Assembly (NCBI GenBank): GCA_039621445.1
Contig: CP154954.1
Span: forward strand, 62,888,046 to 62,952,045
Source: Euglena gracilis
Lineage: Eukaryota; Euglenida; Euglenophyceae; Euglenales
Length of the DNA: 64,000 nucleotides
Direction of reading: 5' to 3'
Below, in pieces: positions 32,821-43,172 of this stretch. Position 1 is the first letter of the stretch, and each line of letters begins with the position of its first letter. The notes under the pieces are model-generated. The model searched no databases. It was not told the origin of the DNA and saw only the letters and a list, made by a program, of their open reading frames with translations. The position numbers were made by a program, and so were the translations under genes.

Positions 32821-33605
32821 ATTGCGATTTTTTCGAAAGAGTGTTTTACACAAAAATCGAAGCTGCTCTTTTGTGTTCGCGGAATTCCTGGGAATCTCAC
32901 CACAAAAGAATTGTGTCATTTCGACAAAAAAAAGAGTGGTGTCATAAATGCTCAGAGAAAGGTTGCTGACACCAGAAATTTATATCGAATTTACACACAC
33001 ATCACACTCACATTCGTTGTGTTGAACCAATGCAAATGGGGAACCCATTTTCCGCCTTCATTGTGGGGGATTTGGGTTTGATTGGTTTCCGCCCAATATC
33101 CGGCCAGAAGTGGCCTGCGCCTCTTCGGGTGATGTCAGCCGAAGCCAGCGTTGTGCAAAATTCCCCTTCGCATCGCTGCCCAAAGCCAGGTGGGGCAGGC
33201 AGCACACGACACCCAACGATCTCTGAGGTGCCGTCCGTCAGCATCCCCGATTTACTCACCCGGAGGTACCTCACAGGTCAGTTCCAGCACTACACCTACA
33301 AAATTGGGTATGACCCCCAGGCTTTTCTGAGGTTTATCCAAGTACATTCGTCTTTGGAGGTTGGCAAACGTTGCGTTCCGCAGAGGTGTACTCTTTTTTT
33401 CCACAATTTTCAATTTCCACAATTTCTTCCATAAAAATGCAGAGAATCATATTTTGTCCATCCTGTCTGAAGCTGGAAAAAAATCTGGAGTGGCATCATT
33501 GTGAAGATGTTTTTAGTCTCATGAATGCAACGGCTTTCATTTTTTATGTGTTTTTATCCTGTCTTATTTTCACATTAAAAAATATATATAATAAAAGTAT
33601 TGCAG

Positions 33606-33720
33606 GGAAGCTTGAAACAGATATGTTTTTTGAACAACCCTTGCGGGGTGAATTCAAAAAAGCCTGCCTGATATCTGATGACATATTGGGACCAGAATGT
33701 TTGGGAGCTGGAGAAGAATG
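33606..33720 (+). CDS. possible terminal exon, unassigned
   Basis: After TATTGCAG (ending about 33605) an open frame runs to TGA at about 33718-33720. It reads KLETDMFFEQPLRGEFKKAC and then SDDILGPECLGAGEE. It is acidic and soluble. A frame at 33230-33380 (TRRYLTGQFQHYTYKIGYD) could be an earlier exon of the same gene. Confidence 0.3.
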
Positions 33721-33990
33721 AGTTTCCCTCCTCCAACGTGGGGAAATATGTGATGGCGCGCTTTCGCCACAATGCACTTGGCACCACTGACGCAATGCCA
33801 GTGTCCTTGTTTTCATTTTCATTTGTTCTGTTTTGGAAATGAGATAACTGTCCTCGAAAGTTCCCGGATCACGGGTTTACCCCCCAAGCCCAAAGAAAAA
33901 ACATTAACTAGACGGTCCAGACATCCCCTTTCATTGGGCATGGGGGGGAGGTATCCGAATTATGAGGCAGGAAGGCATTGAAGGTCAACC

Positions 33991-34077
33991 CCAGGGCTGT
34001 ACAGGAATCCCCACAACCGTGTGGTGGGTGGGGGGGGGGGGTCCGACCCCTCCCACCAGGCCTTCCCGTACAGTCCT
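33991..34077. mobile_element. 87-bp miniature element with perfect 8-bp duplication
   Basis: The left end CCAGGGCTGTACAGGAA and the minus-strand right end AGGACTGTACGGGAA are inverted. The flanks are exactly GGTCAACC at 33983-33990 and 34078-34085. Its body is mostly a G-run and a C-rich stretch. This gives a boundary for the G/C-tract repeat family seen at 1-1640. Confidence 0.8.
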
Positions 34078-34198
34078 GGTCAACCCTCACGTTTTCCCCC
34101 AAGGTGCTTTGCAAGACATGAAATGCTGACATACGTGGATTGTGCAAGTTGCCCCCTTGTCCGACAGGATCCATATGTAGACATATCTAACCCAACAG

Positions 34199-34678
34199 GG
34201 TGTGTATGTCGATGTGTTCTTCCTGTCGTGAGGTGGGTTCTGATTTCTTCGCGGTGCTCCGTACCGGCAAAAGAGTATTGTCAGAATTGTCGGCGTGCTT
34301 TTGCCCGTTTGCCAACCTGGTCCCGTGTGGCGGCGATGGCCGCGTTGGGGGTGCCGACGGCGGACAACCGGGCCGTGGTTCTCAGCATTGCCGCCGTGCG
34401 TCACGGGACCCTCGCGTTGGGGGGGGTCTTTGCCGCCTCCATCACCCAGGCCAACAAACGTCCCTGGCACCCGTGGTACCCGTGGTGCCCAGGCCTCACC
34501 TCTGCGGCCCGGGTGCTGCATGCGTCGGTCCACCTGCCGCACAAGAGCAACCGGGCCCCGGCGTACCGGGCCCTGCGGGCCGCCCTCGCGGAGTGCGCGC
34601 AGGGCGTGCAGGCGGTCGTGGTGTCGGGGGACTTCGCCCAGGGAGGCGCCGGGCGGGGTTGGAGAGGCGGTGCGCAAG
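34199..34678 (+). CDS. exons resembling an endonuclease/exonuclease/phosphatase domain
   Basis: Exon 34285-34678 has a strongly GC-biased third position. It encodes ALGVPTADNRAVVLSIAAVR, then SVHLPHKSNRAPAYRALRA and ending VQAVVVSGDFAQ. The 'vHLp.ks..R...l' strand and helix followed by 'vv.GDF' are the usual end of an endonuclease/exonuclease/phosphatase-fold domain, where the loop is normally GDFN; here it is GDFA. A small exon at 34199-34232 joins it in phase and would add a Cys-rich stretch. The catalytic His motif and the rest of the domain were not found, so activity cannot be judged. Confidence 0.45.
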
Positions 34679-34679
34679 G

Positions 34680-35580
34680 TGCCCACTTGCAAGGGTTGCC
34701 AAAAAAGCGGGTAATTTTAAGGCTGGAATCAGGTCCAGCCTTGGGAGGCGGCGGAACCTCCCCTTGACACTATTTGGCCACTTTGGGCCCTTTTTTTTTG
34801 GCCACGTTTAGGGGCCCGGCACTCTTTCCCGGCCAAACTTTAGCCTTTTTTTTTTGCTAGGTTTGGTTGGTATTGGTTGCTCTGTGTCGACGTCACTCTG
34901 TGTCGGTGTTTGTCAGAAGTCCCACATCGGGCTTGTCGGGGTTGTCTCCTCGTTGTTCTGGACACAGTAGTTGAAACTGTGGATTAGGGGCTCTGGCTTC
35001 ACGCCCGAACCGGCGTTCAAGGAATCACGGCAAATTTCCCCCCAAAAACCCAGTTTTTGAACATTTTTGAGCATTGTTGAGCTCCTTTGGGCTCGTGGAC
35101 ATGTCGATCGGCCGATTGAAGTTTTCACATGTCTGATTCCACGTTGCTCCTCGATCAAAGCTCTTCTTAAGGGATTTCGACAGAAGGCCACAGAATTCAA
35201 CCACAATGCACACAACGTTTATTTTCAGCGATCGTATTTTCCAAAATGTGACATATTGGTTTGTCAAATCCCACACTTGATGTGCCATAGAGCATATCAA
35301 TTGAGAGCTCTCTCAAAGACCTTTCGAATGATACCCACAGAACTCATCCACACTGTACAGGGCTCTGAAAATTGCAGATTGCATATTTCGACCCAAATTG
35401 CAATTTCTAAATTCCATTGTTCACCTGCCATGTTGCCAGTCGCTTGAAAGCTCTTCTCAAGGGCAATCAGTAGATGGCCTCAGATTTCAGCCACGTTGAA
35501 TGGCGTTGAATGGTGTTTTCGAAATTCCTCAAAATTTGCCAAAGAAAATTCCCCTCCTCATTTTTTCTCCAATGATGTCA
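34680..35580. other. spacer without supported gene
   Basis: Only short frames of unbiased composition are seen. A G-tract 'ggctggaatcaggtccagcc' palindrome-like element lies at 34720-34745. Confidence 0.4.
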
Positions 35581-35585
35581 ACAAA

Positions 35586-35974
35586 AAAAAAGATTCTGCA
35601 AGCACTCATCCTTGTTGTGGCTCTGTCAGTCGGGAGAAATCGCTCGCCCGACGCGACGCCTTTCTTTCCCAATGCCCACCCCGACGCCATCCTCAACATT
35701 CTGCCGGGCGAAGGCTGGGTGGCGGTGGTGGACCAGCCCACACCCAGGCCATCCGCGCCGTGGGAAGGGTGGCAAAGGCAAAGGCGATGAGAAAGGCAAG
35801 AGCAAAGGAAAGGGAGATGGAAAAGGCAAAGGAGGAAAAGACGGCGGCCGGGGGAGGAGTGTCGCCGCAGTGGAGGAGTGGGAGGAGTGAAGGGGCCGCC
35901 CAGGCCCCAGGGGAGGAGGCCTGGGCAGGCAGTCAAAACCCCGAGCCGGAGACCGGCAAGAGGAAGCGCACGAG
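35586..35974 (+). CDS. exon(s) of an unassigned protein, frame ambiguous
   Basis: Two good frames meet here. From about 35605 to 35745 one reads NRSPDATPFFPNAHPDAILN then LPGEGWVAVVDQPTP with high GC at third positions. From an AG acceptor at 35747 a second frame runs to a GTGAG donor at 35975 and reads basic, Lys/Glu-rich sequence ending GKRKRTR. A third frame of the same DNA gives a Gly-Lys repeat and a stop. Which is translated cannot be settled by eye. Confidence 0.35.
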
Positions 35975-38469
35975 GTGAGAACCCTGCAGGTGTGCTCCAC
36001 CACCCTGTCCAGGCCCCATGATCTCAGAGTGCCAGGGGAGAGGCCTGACACGAGGGAGTTTCCCTTTGAGGGTGGTATTTCATCTGCTTCGTTGAAATTC
36101 GATTTCGACGGGGAGGGGTATGCCACTCACCACAGTATCGGAGTAAAAAACCCCCAATCAGAACGGACCACCTCTGATGAGGGTCCCCAATGATAATGGT
36201 CCATCCAGGAAATCTCGCCACAAAAACAAACGACACCGAACCATGACTGGTCTGAAGAGAAGTTCATTAAACAAAATGATGGAGGCATTCCCTTGAACTA
36301 ATGGTGATGTAGAGTTGCTGGAATTCTCAGACGGGTTCGGCACAATTGGCGTCAGAGGTCGGCCCTTTGCCAAGCTGGAGAGCAGTACCTTGTAATTTTA
36401 CATGTCTCCTTGTGTTGGACGCTCCCCCAGAAATAATTGATAGCCTGGCTTGCTGACCTGAGACTCCACGAAACCCGGTAACCTCCGACAGAACCTCTGC
36501 GGAGGCTTTAGAGGAGGCTCTGGCGGTAACCAATTTGGTTCAAATGCATTTTTTGCTGGTGGCTTCAAAGCAGAGCGATCTGTGGTTGTTTAAAATAGGT
36601 TCAGGGTTAACATTTTATGTGCAAAAAAACCCTCAATTACATCAACCCCGGTATCCTATTTTCCGTTGTGATTTTCAATCAATTCTGTGAGCCAACCCAT
36701 ATCCCTCCTGGTCAGTGACCACCTCCACTTTGTCGAAATTCATAGCACACATTTTTCCAAGGCGGAGACGATGCCAACCGTCACAAAATCAGTGATGACG
36801 CCGTCACAACAATGCCATGCTTTGGACGAGATGGAATGGATCATGCTTCATTGAATGATGCTTCCGCTGACCAGGCTGCATTCACAAATCCCTCAGCTGA
36901 AGATTTCCAACGCCCTGACAGCAGCTGTGGATCCTCATCTGTGATCCATGTGAAAAACAGAAGGAGAGCGAAAGTGAGGGTGAAAGGGAAGCTGATTTAT
37001 AGGGTGTGACATATCGCAGTGCAGTCCGAAGTATTGAGTGATAATTGGGTCGGATGGACGAGGTATCTCTGATGGCAGAGAGGTAACAGAAAAAAAGCGG
37101 AAAATAATGCAGCAGAAGGGGTATTAACAACAGGTGTGTGGGGGTTGTGGGCTTAGACAGTGGTGGTTGAAGATACCCATTTTCTTCTGTGGCAGGCAGG
37201 CGGGGGGGGGGGTCCGAGACAGCTTGCTTTCCGGTGGCGGTGTGTGTCAAAAACAGATCGGGCAGGGAGCCTCTTTAAAAGCCATTTTTGGTGGGGGAAA
37301 AACACTCAATGCATTTCCAATCTAATGCTGCCTTATCTATTTTTTGTGCAACCAGTAACTACCTCTCTCTTATCTAACGCTGGGAAAATGGGTATGGACC
37401 AGGGGAGCTGTCCTCAGTCAAGACCAGTGCTTGGACGGATGGGGGTTAATACAAATTTTATGTAAAGTTGCTCTTTCAGGAGGCTGGACATGAAGACCGG
37501 GGGAAGGCTGCTTGAGGATATGCAGTAACCCCATGCTATTCCAAAATCAAAACGGGGGGCTTTGCTAGCAGCCCCAGATAAGTGGGACAAATTCTTCCAG
37601 TGACCAGTGCAAAGTACCAAAAAGTTTTTTTTTCACCCTTAAATCCTGCCAGAAATGTCCATTTTGGGGATTTTTTTTGTGATTTTTTGGAACAAAATTG
37701 GAGGAAAAGAGATGTCAAAAACCTCTTTTCTGCGTCGGCACAGAGCACCAGAGAAAAGTTTTCCCAGTGGGTGGGCTGGGACCACCCACATTGGGAAGAA
37801 AAGAGCTCAATAAGTCAGAGAGGAATAGACATAATATGTGAGGAATACATTTGGTACCTAAAGGTGTTTGGTGGGTTCAGTTTCGGAAAGTCTGATTTAC
37901 AGAGCAGCTTGAAGATTTCTTTTGTGCTTTCGTTCCTCGTTTTTCCAAGTCTTTGGGTGCTTGTCGCGATGTTCTTTACCAAAAGAGATTTGCCTTTTTT
38001 GTCATTTGAGGTTGAGTTTGGTGGTTTGCCGGGTGGTGTGTTGTTGTTGCGACTGGCATCCAATCGCAAATGTCCTGGTCGCAACCCAAACCTACCGCCG
38101 TACGTGCGACAACGTTTTCCTGTGTGGTGCATTGCGACACATCACAGCTGGTTTCTGAGTGGAGAGAGAAGTCAATCTCTGTGTGGGGGAAATCATTGAA
38201 CAGAGAAGACACTTCGATAAAAACAAATGAAAATTTGTCGTAAATTTTTTCAAGATTAAGAAACGTCAATAACGATTTCCTGGGCGAATATCTTCTCGTC
38301 CATTTTCCAGCTGTTTTGAGTTTGTCATTCCAATGACCTCATTCAATGGTGAAGATTCCGTTTTCTTTTCTTTGTGAGCGGTTCCCCAGAAATGCAAATT
38401 CTATTTTCTCAATTATTTTCTTAATTTGGCCCAAGTACCAAACCCTGGGGTGTGAATGGGTTATTTCAG
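35975..38469. other. spacer with only weak frames
   Basis: No domain is recognised. A frame at 36812-37009 (ending in TGA) and one at 38010-38199 are unassigned. DNA at 37560-37760 resembles the AT-rich core plus 'aagaggtttttgacatc' of the element at 11040-11210, in the opposite sense. Confidence 0.35.
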
Positions 38470-38705
38470 GTCGGCGCTGGTGGATATCCGCTGTTGCCGA
38501 CAGGTTAAAGATGTATCCTGGGCACTCTTGTGTTAAAAGTTTTTTTTTGTCAACTCAAGAACACAAGAGCGGCTGGGACTCTGAGCTGACCCACATTCCA
38601 TTCGGTGTGCACCTGCGAGTGGTGAATGCCGGCAGCACCAGCAGCAACGTCACCGGCGACGCCACCTCCCACAACCATATTGCGGCGGCTTGCGAATCAT
38701 CGACG
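38470..38705 (+). CDS. two phase-matched exons, unassigned
   Basis: Exon 38470-38503 (VGAGGYPLLPT) and exon 38560-38705 (EHKSGWDSELTHIPFGVHLR, then VVNAGSTSSNVTGD and SHNHIAAACESST) use AG and GT boundaries and join in phase. The composition is that of a soluble or secreted beta-rich domain with a possible N-glycosylation site (NVT). No family is recognised. The 56-bp intron is short. Confidence 0.4.
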
Positions 38706-38989
38706 GTGCGAAAAGGCAAGCCTCGCGAACAATTGTGTGCTGTATGAATCTCCCAACTGTTTGCTGTCTCCACTGCCTTGGTTTGTCAGTCCAAGAGAAA
38801 TTGAAGAGCCAATGTGAGTAACAGATCCGCAAAGGTCTGTCAGGCCCCACACCAGGTATCAGGCAGACGGCACCACGCGGCTGTCTTTTTGCCACAGTCC
38901 TATTCAGTTAAACAATGCAACCCAGTTTGGCTTCAAGCGGCACCCTTCACCAAGCAAGCCCCGGGAATCAATTTTGTTTGGTGAAGCAT

Positions 38990-41360
38990 AATTTTAATAA
39001 CATTACCTGGTCAACACGGGCTTGTCCGAAGCTGTAATGTTTCCCTTTCCGTGTGGCGGCCAAAGTTCAAGAGGGAGAAAGGGAAAATGAAAAACTGAGG
39101 CGTTGGAAAGAACAAGATGGAAGAGGGCAGGAAAGGCAGGGAAAAAAAGGTCGAGACGGGACCAAAAAAAAGAAAACAATGGGGGGGAGGGACAGGGGGG
39201 AAAAAGAGAAAAAGACAGGGCAAAAAGAAGAGCAAGTCCAAAGGCTGAGAAAAATACAAAAAAAAAGTAGAGGTTAGAAGATGAATTAACTAAATAAGTC
39301 GAAAATAGATAAGATGTTAAAGTGTTGGGAATCTCATGAAGAATGGGGAAAGGATGGGAGTGAAGAAGGGGGGGAAGGAAAGAAGGGGGTTGGTGGGAGG
39401 GGGGGGGGGGGGGGGTGGTGGGGGTCAAAGAAATTGGAAGGGGTGGGGGGGTTGGAAGTATTCTGGTCAAGTGTGGGGTGTGTGGGGCTTATGGCATTAG
39501 GGTGTTTGTGGGTTGCACTTGGTTGGGGGGGTTGGCTAGTTATGTGGAGGTTGTTGTGGTGTGACATTGTTTTTTTTTGCAATGCCTTGCCACAATGGGG
39601 GTGACTGAAGCGCTGGAACTAAATTTGTTTATTGAATTTGTGGAGTTGATGTATTGTGGTTTTTTTTCCAGATGTTATTTTTTTTCTACATCCATTCATG
39701 TCACATTCAATACGAGATTGAATTTAAAAACCGTCAAAATAGCCCAAAATGGCCTAAAACGGCCAAAGGATGGCCAAAAGTGCCCAAAAAGTTGCCAAAA
39801 ATAGCAAAAATAAGGCAAAAATGGCCAAAAGTAGCCAAAAGCAGCCTAAAGTGGCCAAAAATGGGCAAAGTGGGCCAAAGTGTGGCCAACAGTTGCCAAA
39901 AGTGGCCAAAAGCGACCAAACATGGCGAAAAGCGGTCAAAAATGCCTAAAAATTCCCAAAAGTGCCCCAAAAATGTCCAAAAATGGCCAAAAGTGGCCAA
40001 CCGTAGTCAAGAAATAGCATAAATGGCCAAAAACAGCCCAAAAATGGTCATATACCCCTATCTATGGTAAATTTTCCTCCGATTTGGGGTCCACCCCCCT
40101 TGTCTAACGACCACCCCCCTGGTCGGAGACGAACATTGGCCATTTTAGCGACCGCCCCCCCCGGTCGGAGACGAAAATTAGTGGTCATTGGACAAGGGGG
40201 GGGGGAGGTAACATATAAATTCACCTGTTCCTGGCAGCCTGGCGGAACCCGAAGCGATTGTTGCAAGCTCCCTTTCCCGTGCGTGTGGCAGCAAAGTTTC
40301 AAGAGGAGAATAGCTTTGGAAATGGCAAACTGAGCACGTCCACTCGCGTTGGAAACTCCTGAACAAGTTTGGAAGATTGGCTTTGCTTTCCAGCTTTTCC
40401 AGCTTTCCTGAAAACCAGTTGCCAAAGGTCTGTGGTCCAAGCTCTTCCACGTAACCAATTTCGTTCAGATCCATCTTTTTGCTCGTGGTTCCAAACTGCT
40501 GTTTTTCTGACCAATCGTCGGTAATTTGATGACGGACAGTGTCCGCTGCCTTTGGTAGCAATTCATGCCTTTGTTTAGCGTCGGAAAACGGACAGTGGCA
40601 AAAATAAAAGAATGGTTTTCAATTCCAGGTTCCAAAAATTTGAGCTTCGCATTATTTTTGTTCAGCACCAGAGGAGCGGCCATCCGGACATCTGCTTTTC
40701 AGAGCAGATCCATCTAGAAAATAGAAGATGAAAGTGGGAAAAATAAGAACAGAAGAAAAAACAACATACCGCGGAGCAGCCCCAGGCCCGTCCGTGGGGG
40801 CTGTGTTGTCTATCAAGCTTGCATTCAATCCTTGCCTTTTTGAAGTAAAGAATGTACCGTTTCATGGGTTATGCTCTGGATACTCTCATACCAGATGCTA
40901 TTTGTTTGTGTTGGGATCACCCAGTTATTGCAATATATGCCCGACCCCCCCTCCTGGACCGGGGGGAGTCCGACCCTCCCACCTGCCTTAAGCCCACACT
41001 GGTCAAGTGTGGGGTGTGTGGGGGGCATTTATGGCCAGTTCTCCCCCCCCACGACCCTGTCCTGTGGGGGTCCTGGGGGGGGGGGAGACTGGCAATGACT
41101 CGTGGGGGGGGGGGGGGGTGTAGGTAAATGTCTGGTGTGCGCTCCAGCTTTTTTGCAATGCCTTGCACTCCCTCCACCTAAACAATGGCGCAGTCCGGGT
41201 GACTGAAGCGCTGGAACTAGATAACCTTTAAGTGCCTTTTGACAAGCCTCTCTGGATGTTATTTATTCAGATGTTATTTTTTCCAGATGTTATTTTTTCC
41301 GGATGTTGTTTTTTCCTATGACAGAATACGTCCACATTCAATACGAGATTGAATTTGGGC
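38990..41360. repeat. local duplication, two diverged copies
   Basis: Segment 39440-39725 matches 40995-41355 in order: GGTCAAGTGTGGGGTGTGTG, then TTTTTTGCAATGCCTTGC, GTGACTGAAGCGCTGGAACT and ACATTCAATACGAGATTGAAT. Upstream, 39020-39085 matches 40250-40320 (TTTCCC.TGTGTGGC.GC.AAGTTTCAAGAG). The copies differ by several insertions. The short-period repeat CCAAAAATGGCC (39730-40050) lies between them. Confidence 0.7.
40092..40212. repeat. inverted-repeat element related to 4321-4518
   Basis: The ends CCACCCCCCTTGTCTAACGA and the complement of CCCCCTTGTCCAATGACCAC are inverted. The centre repeats GGTCGGAGACGAA twice. Target duplications were not identified. Confidence 0.6.
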
Positions 41361-41437
41361 GTCACCATCATTCATACCGAAGGAGCACCTGATTCCTCTG
41401 GCAGGGGTCCGGACCCCCCCTCCCTACGCTCCTTCAG

Positions 41438-41541
41438 TAACCCCTGCCCACACAAGAAGCGTTGGCTCGTGCATTCGGAGGTGCTGGCCATCCCTAAGGA
41501 CAAGGCTGGACAGCTGTGCCGGCGGTATGGATGGAGCAAAC

Positions 41542-41543
<2 letters not shown>
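41438..41543 (+). CDS. exon of an unassigned protein
   Basis: Between CCTTCAG and a GTTTGTG donor, the frame reads NPCPHKKRWLVHSEVLAIPK then DKAGQLCRRYGWSKP, with good GC bias at third positions. It starts with one base completing a codon. A preceding frame at 41322-41385 (MTEYVHIQYEIEFGRHHHSY) may be an upstream exon in the duplicated segment. It does not join the acetyltransferase frame in phase. Confidence 0.4.

Positions 41544-41547
<4 letters not shown>

Positions 41548-41578
<31 letters not shown>
41548..41578. repeat. (GT)n microsatellite
   Basis: About 15 GT units directly after the donor at 41544. Confidence 0.95.
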
Positions 41579-41579
<1 letters not shown>

Positions 41580-41625
41580 CCGCATTTTTTTTGCATCGCG
41601 TTTTTTTGAAGGTCACTGTTGCCTT

Positions 41626-41942
41626 CATACAATCACTTATTCACTGGCTGACCCCCTGGGTGACTGGTTTTTTCAGAGTGATTGACTGGTTTTTGGCCTG
41701 GACCCCCTCCCCCTGGGGGGGGGTCAGCAAAAAAAAATTCACTTAGGTGACCCGGCGCAGAAAGCACCGTAAAATTTTTTGGACTTTTTTTTCCGTCTTT
41801 GGTCAAGTTCCCTTGGATTCCAGAGTGGCCGACCCCCGGGGGGGGGGGGGGTAGTGACTGACTGGGTTTCTGGGGGAAAAAGTGAGTGACTGGTGTTGGG
41901 AGAGTGGAAGTGACCCCCCAGGGGTCAGCAAAAATGTGCATG
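41626..41942. mobile_element. hAT-like element upstream of the acetyltransferase
   Basis: The ends CATACAATCACTTATTC and CATGCACATTTTTGCTG are inverted. The flanks GTTGCCTT (41618-41625) and GTTGCGCC (41943-41950) share the first five bases. The interior has GTGACTGGTTTTTTCAGAGTG, as in 16084 and 54102. It ends about 105 bp before the acetyltransferase ATG and could affect its promoter. Confidence 0.7.
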
Positions 41943-42030
41943 GTTGCGCCCGCCCCCCCCCCTGCACCACAGCATGGACCGTGACAGGGGCAACAGAGGG
42001 GGGCTGCACCTCCCAGGTCGTTCGTTCCCT

Positions 42031-42048
42031 CTCCACAGGGAATGCCCC
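42031..42048 (+). promoter_or_regulatory. probable trans-splice acceptor of the acetyltransferase
   Basis: CTCCACAG ends at 42038, ten bases before the ATG at 42049, after a pyrimidine-rich run. No upstream exon joins in frame. Confidence 0.45.
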
Positions 42049-43172
42049 ATGATCCGCCCCTCCCGCCCTAGCGACCAGCCCGCCATCCTGGCCGTTTGGC
42101 TAACGGCCTCCATCCAAGCTCACGACTTCGTCCCCGCAGCGTTTTGGCACGGGCAGCTGGAGGCGATGCGGGACCACCAGGGCGGAACGGGACTCCCAGA
42201 CACCTCCATTGGTAGCGGGTGTGGGTGGTGCGGGAGGGAGAGGGGAGGGGGACGTGTGGAAACGGAGACATCACAGGCACCAGCAGGTTTGAACCATTGT
42301 TTGGATATTTTCCTCGCTGAGAAATGGAGGCGGAGGGGCTTTTATGGAGACTCTCTGTGTGATCCGCTTTCGACGCTCACCGCCACTGATTTGGAGGCCC
42401 ACAGTCCCTTCCCTTAGTTGCACAACGGCTTCTTGTCTGTTTATGGCCGGCGCTAGCTTCGTTTCTGGCCCATTTTGCTGTGCGGTGAGTGGCCAAGGGC
42501 CCCTTACACCGGTGCTCTTGTGTTGCTCCCCCTGGCCGGGTGAGCAACTCTGGCGTAATTCCAGCGCTAGTGCTGTGGGGACATACACTCACCTTGATTG
42601 GTTGGGGTGGTTCCCCCACCCCCCCCCTGCCCACCCGGACCGCCCTGGGGACCACTACCTCCCACAGGCGGAGACTTGGGTGGCGGAGGAGGGCGGCGAG
42701 GTGACCGGCTTCCTGTCGCTGGTCGGGGACCGGCTGGCCGCGTTGTTCGTCCACCCTAGCCACCAGAGCCAGGCTGCCTTTTCAGTTCGGAGCACCCCCC
42801 CCCCCAGTGGTCTGCACCTGCACCCCCTCCCCCAGGGGTCCTGCGCCAGGGAGTGAGTCTGGGTATCGGGTTTAGCCCATAAGAAAAAAGTTGGGGAAAT
42901 TGTGTCGTCTGAGGTTTTCGGTAGTGGGCGCTTTCAGAGGTCTAAAACGGTGCCTGATCCGGGCGTCGGGGTCGGCCGTCACCTGCTGGAGGCTGCCAAG
43001 GCACAGCGCAGCCGCCTGGAGTTGACCGTCTACCGCGCCAACGCACGGGCAGTGGGCTTCTACCGGTCCGCCGGGTTCGAGGCGGGGGCCGAGCAGCTCG
43101 ACCCGGCCACCGGCCAGCCGGAGCTGACGATGCGCTGGGCCGCCGGCGAAGTCCCTCCGCCCTGCCCATGAC
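42049..43172 (+). CDS. GNAT acetyltransferase, bacterial YjaB type
   Basis: It is likely to transfer an acetyl group from acetyl-CoA to an amine; the substrate is unknown. Exons: 42049-42174, 42653-42766, 42960-43172 (TGA), total 150 aa, against about 147 for E. coli YjaB. Order of motifs: MIRPSRPSDQPAILAVW, ASIQAHDFVP (helix 1-2), YLPQAETWVAEEGGEVTGFL (strands), DRLAALFVHPSHQ, acetyl-CoA loop GVGVGRHLLEAA formed across the second intron, then VYRANARAVGFYRSAGFEAG (motif B) and the C-terminal strand ELTMRW. The family match is end to end, pointing to acquisition from bacteria followed by gain of introns. Neither intron is GT-AG. The AG just before the ATG suggests spliced-leader addition. Confidence 0.9.
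42175..42652 (+). other. nonconventional intron 1 of the acetyltransferase, transposon-shaped
   Basis: The body 42178-42647 begins CAGGGCGGAACGGG; its end read on the minus strand is CAGGGCGGTCCGGG. It is flanked by a perfect 8-bp repeat, GGGACCAC, at 42170-42177 and 42648-42655. Removing the body plus one repeat gives AMRD-HYLPQAETW, an uninterrupted GNAT sequence. CAG falls at +4 to +6 and CTG at -8 to -6 of the intron. No GT-AG pair gives a comparable protein. Confidence 0.88.
42767..42959 (+). other. nonconventional intron 2 of the acetyltransferase, transposon-shaped
   Basis: The body 42770-42954 begins CAGGCTGCCTTTTCAG; its end read on the minus strand is CAGGCACCGTTTTAGAC. The flanks ACCAGAGC (42762-42769) and ATCCGGGC (42955-42962) match at five of eight positions. 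With CAG at +4 and CTG at -8, the join is [11 protein letters not shown], the acetyl-CoA-binding loop. It interrupts the most conserved motif of the protein. Confidence 0.85.

Noticed and set aside
42178-42647. Reading the acetyltransferase insert as a GT-AG intron (GTAGCG at 42217 to CCCACAG at 42667)
   Set aside because: It breaks the reading frame and removes conserved residues, whereas the repeat-bounded cut restores the family sequence.
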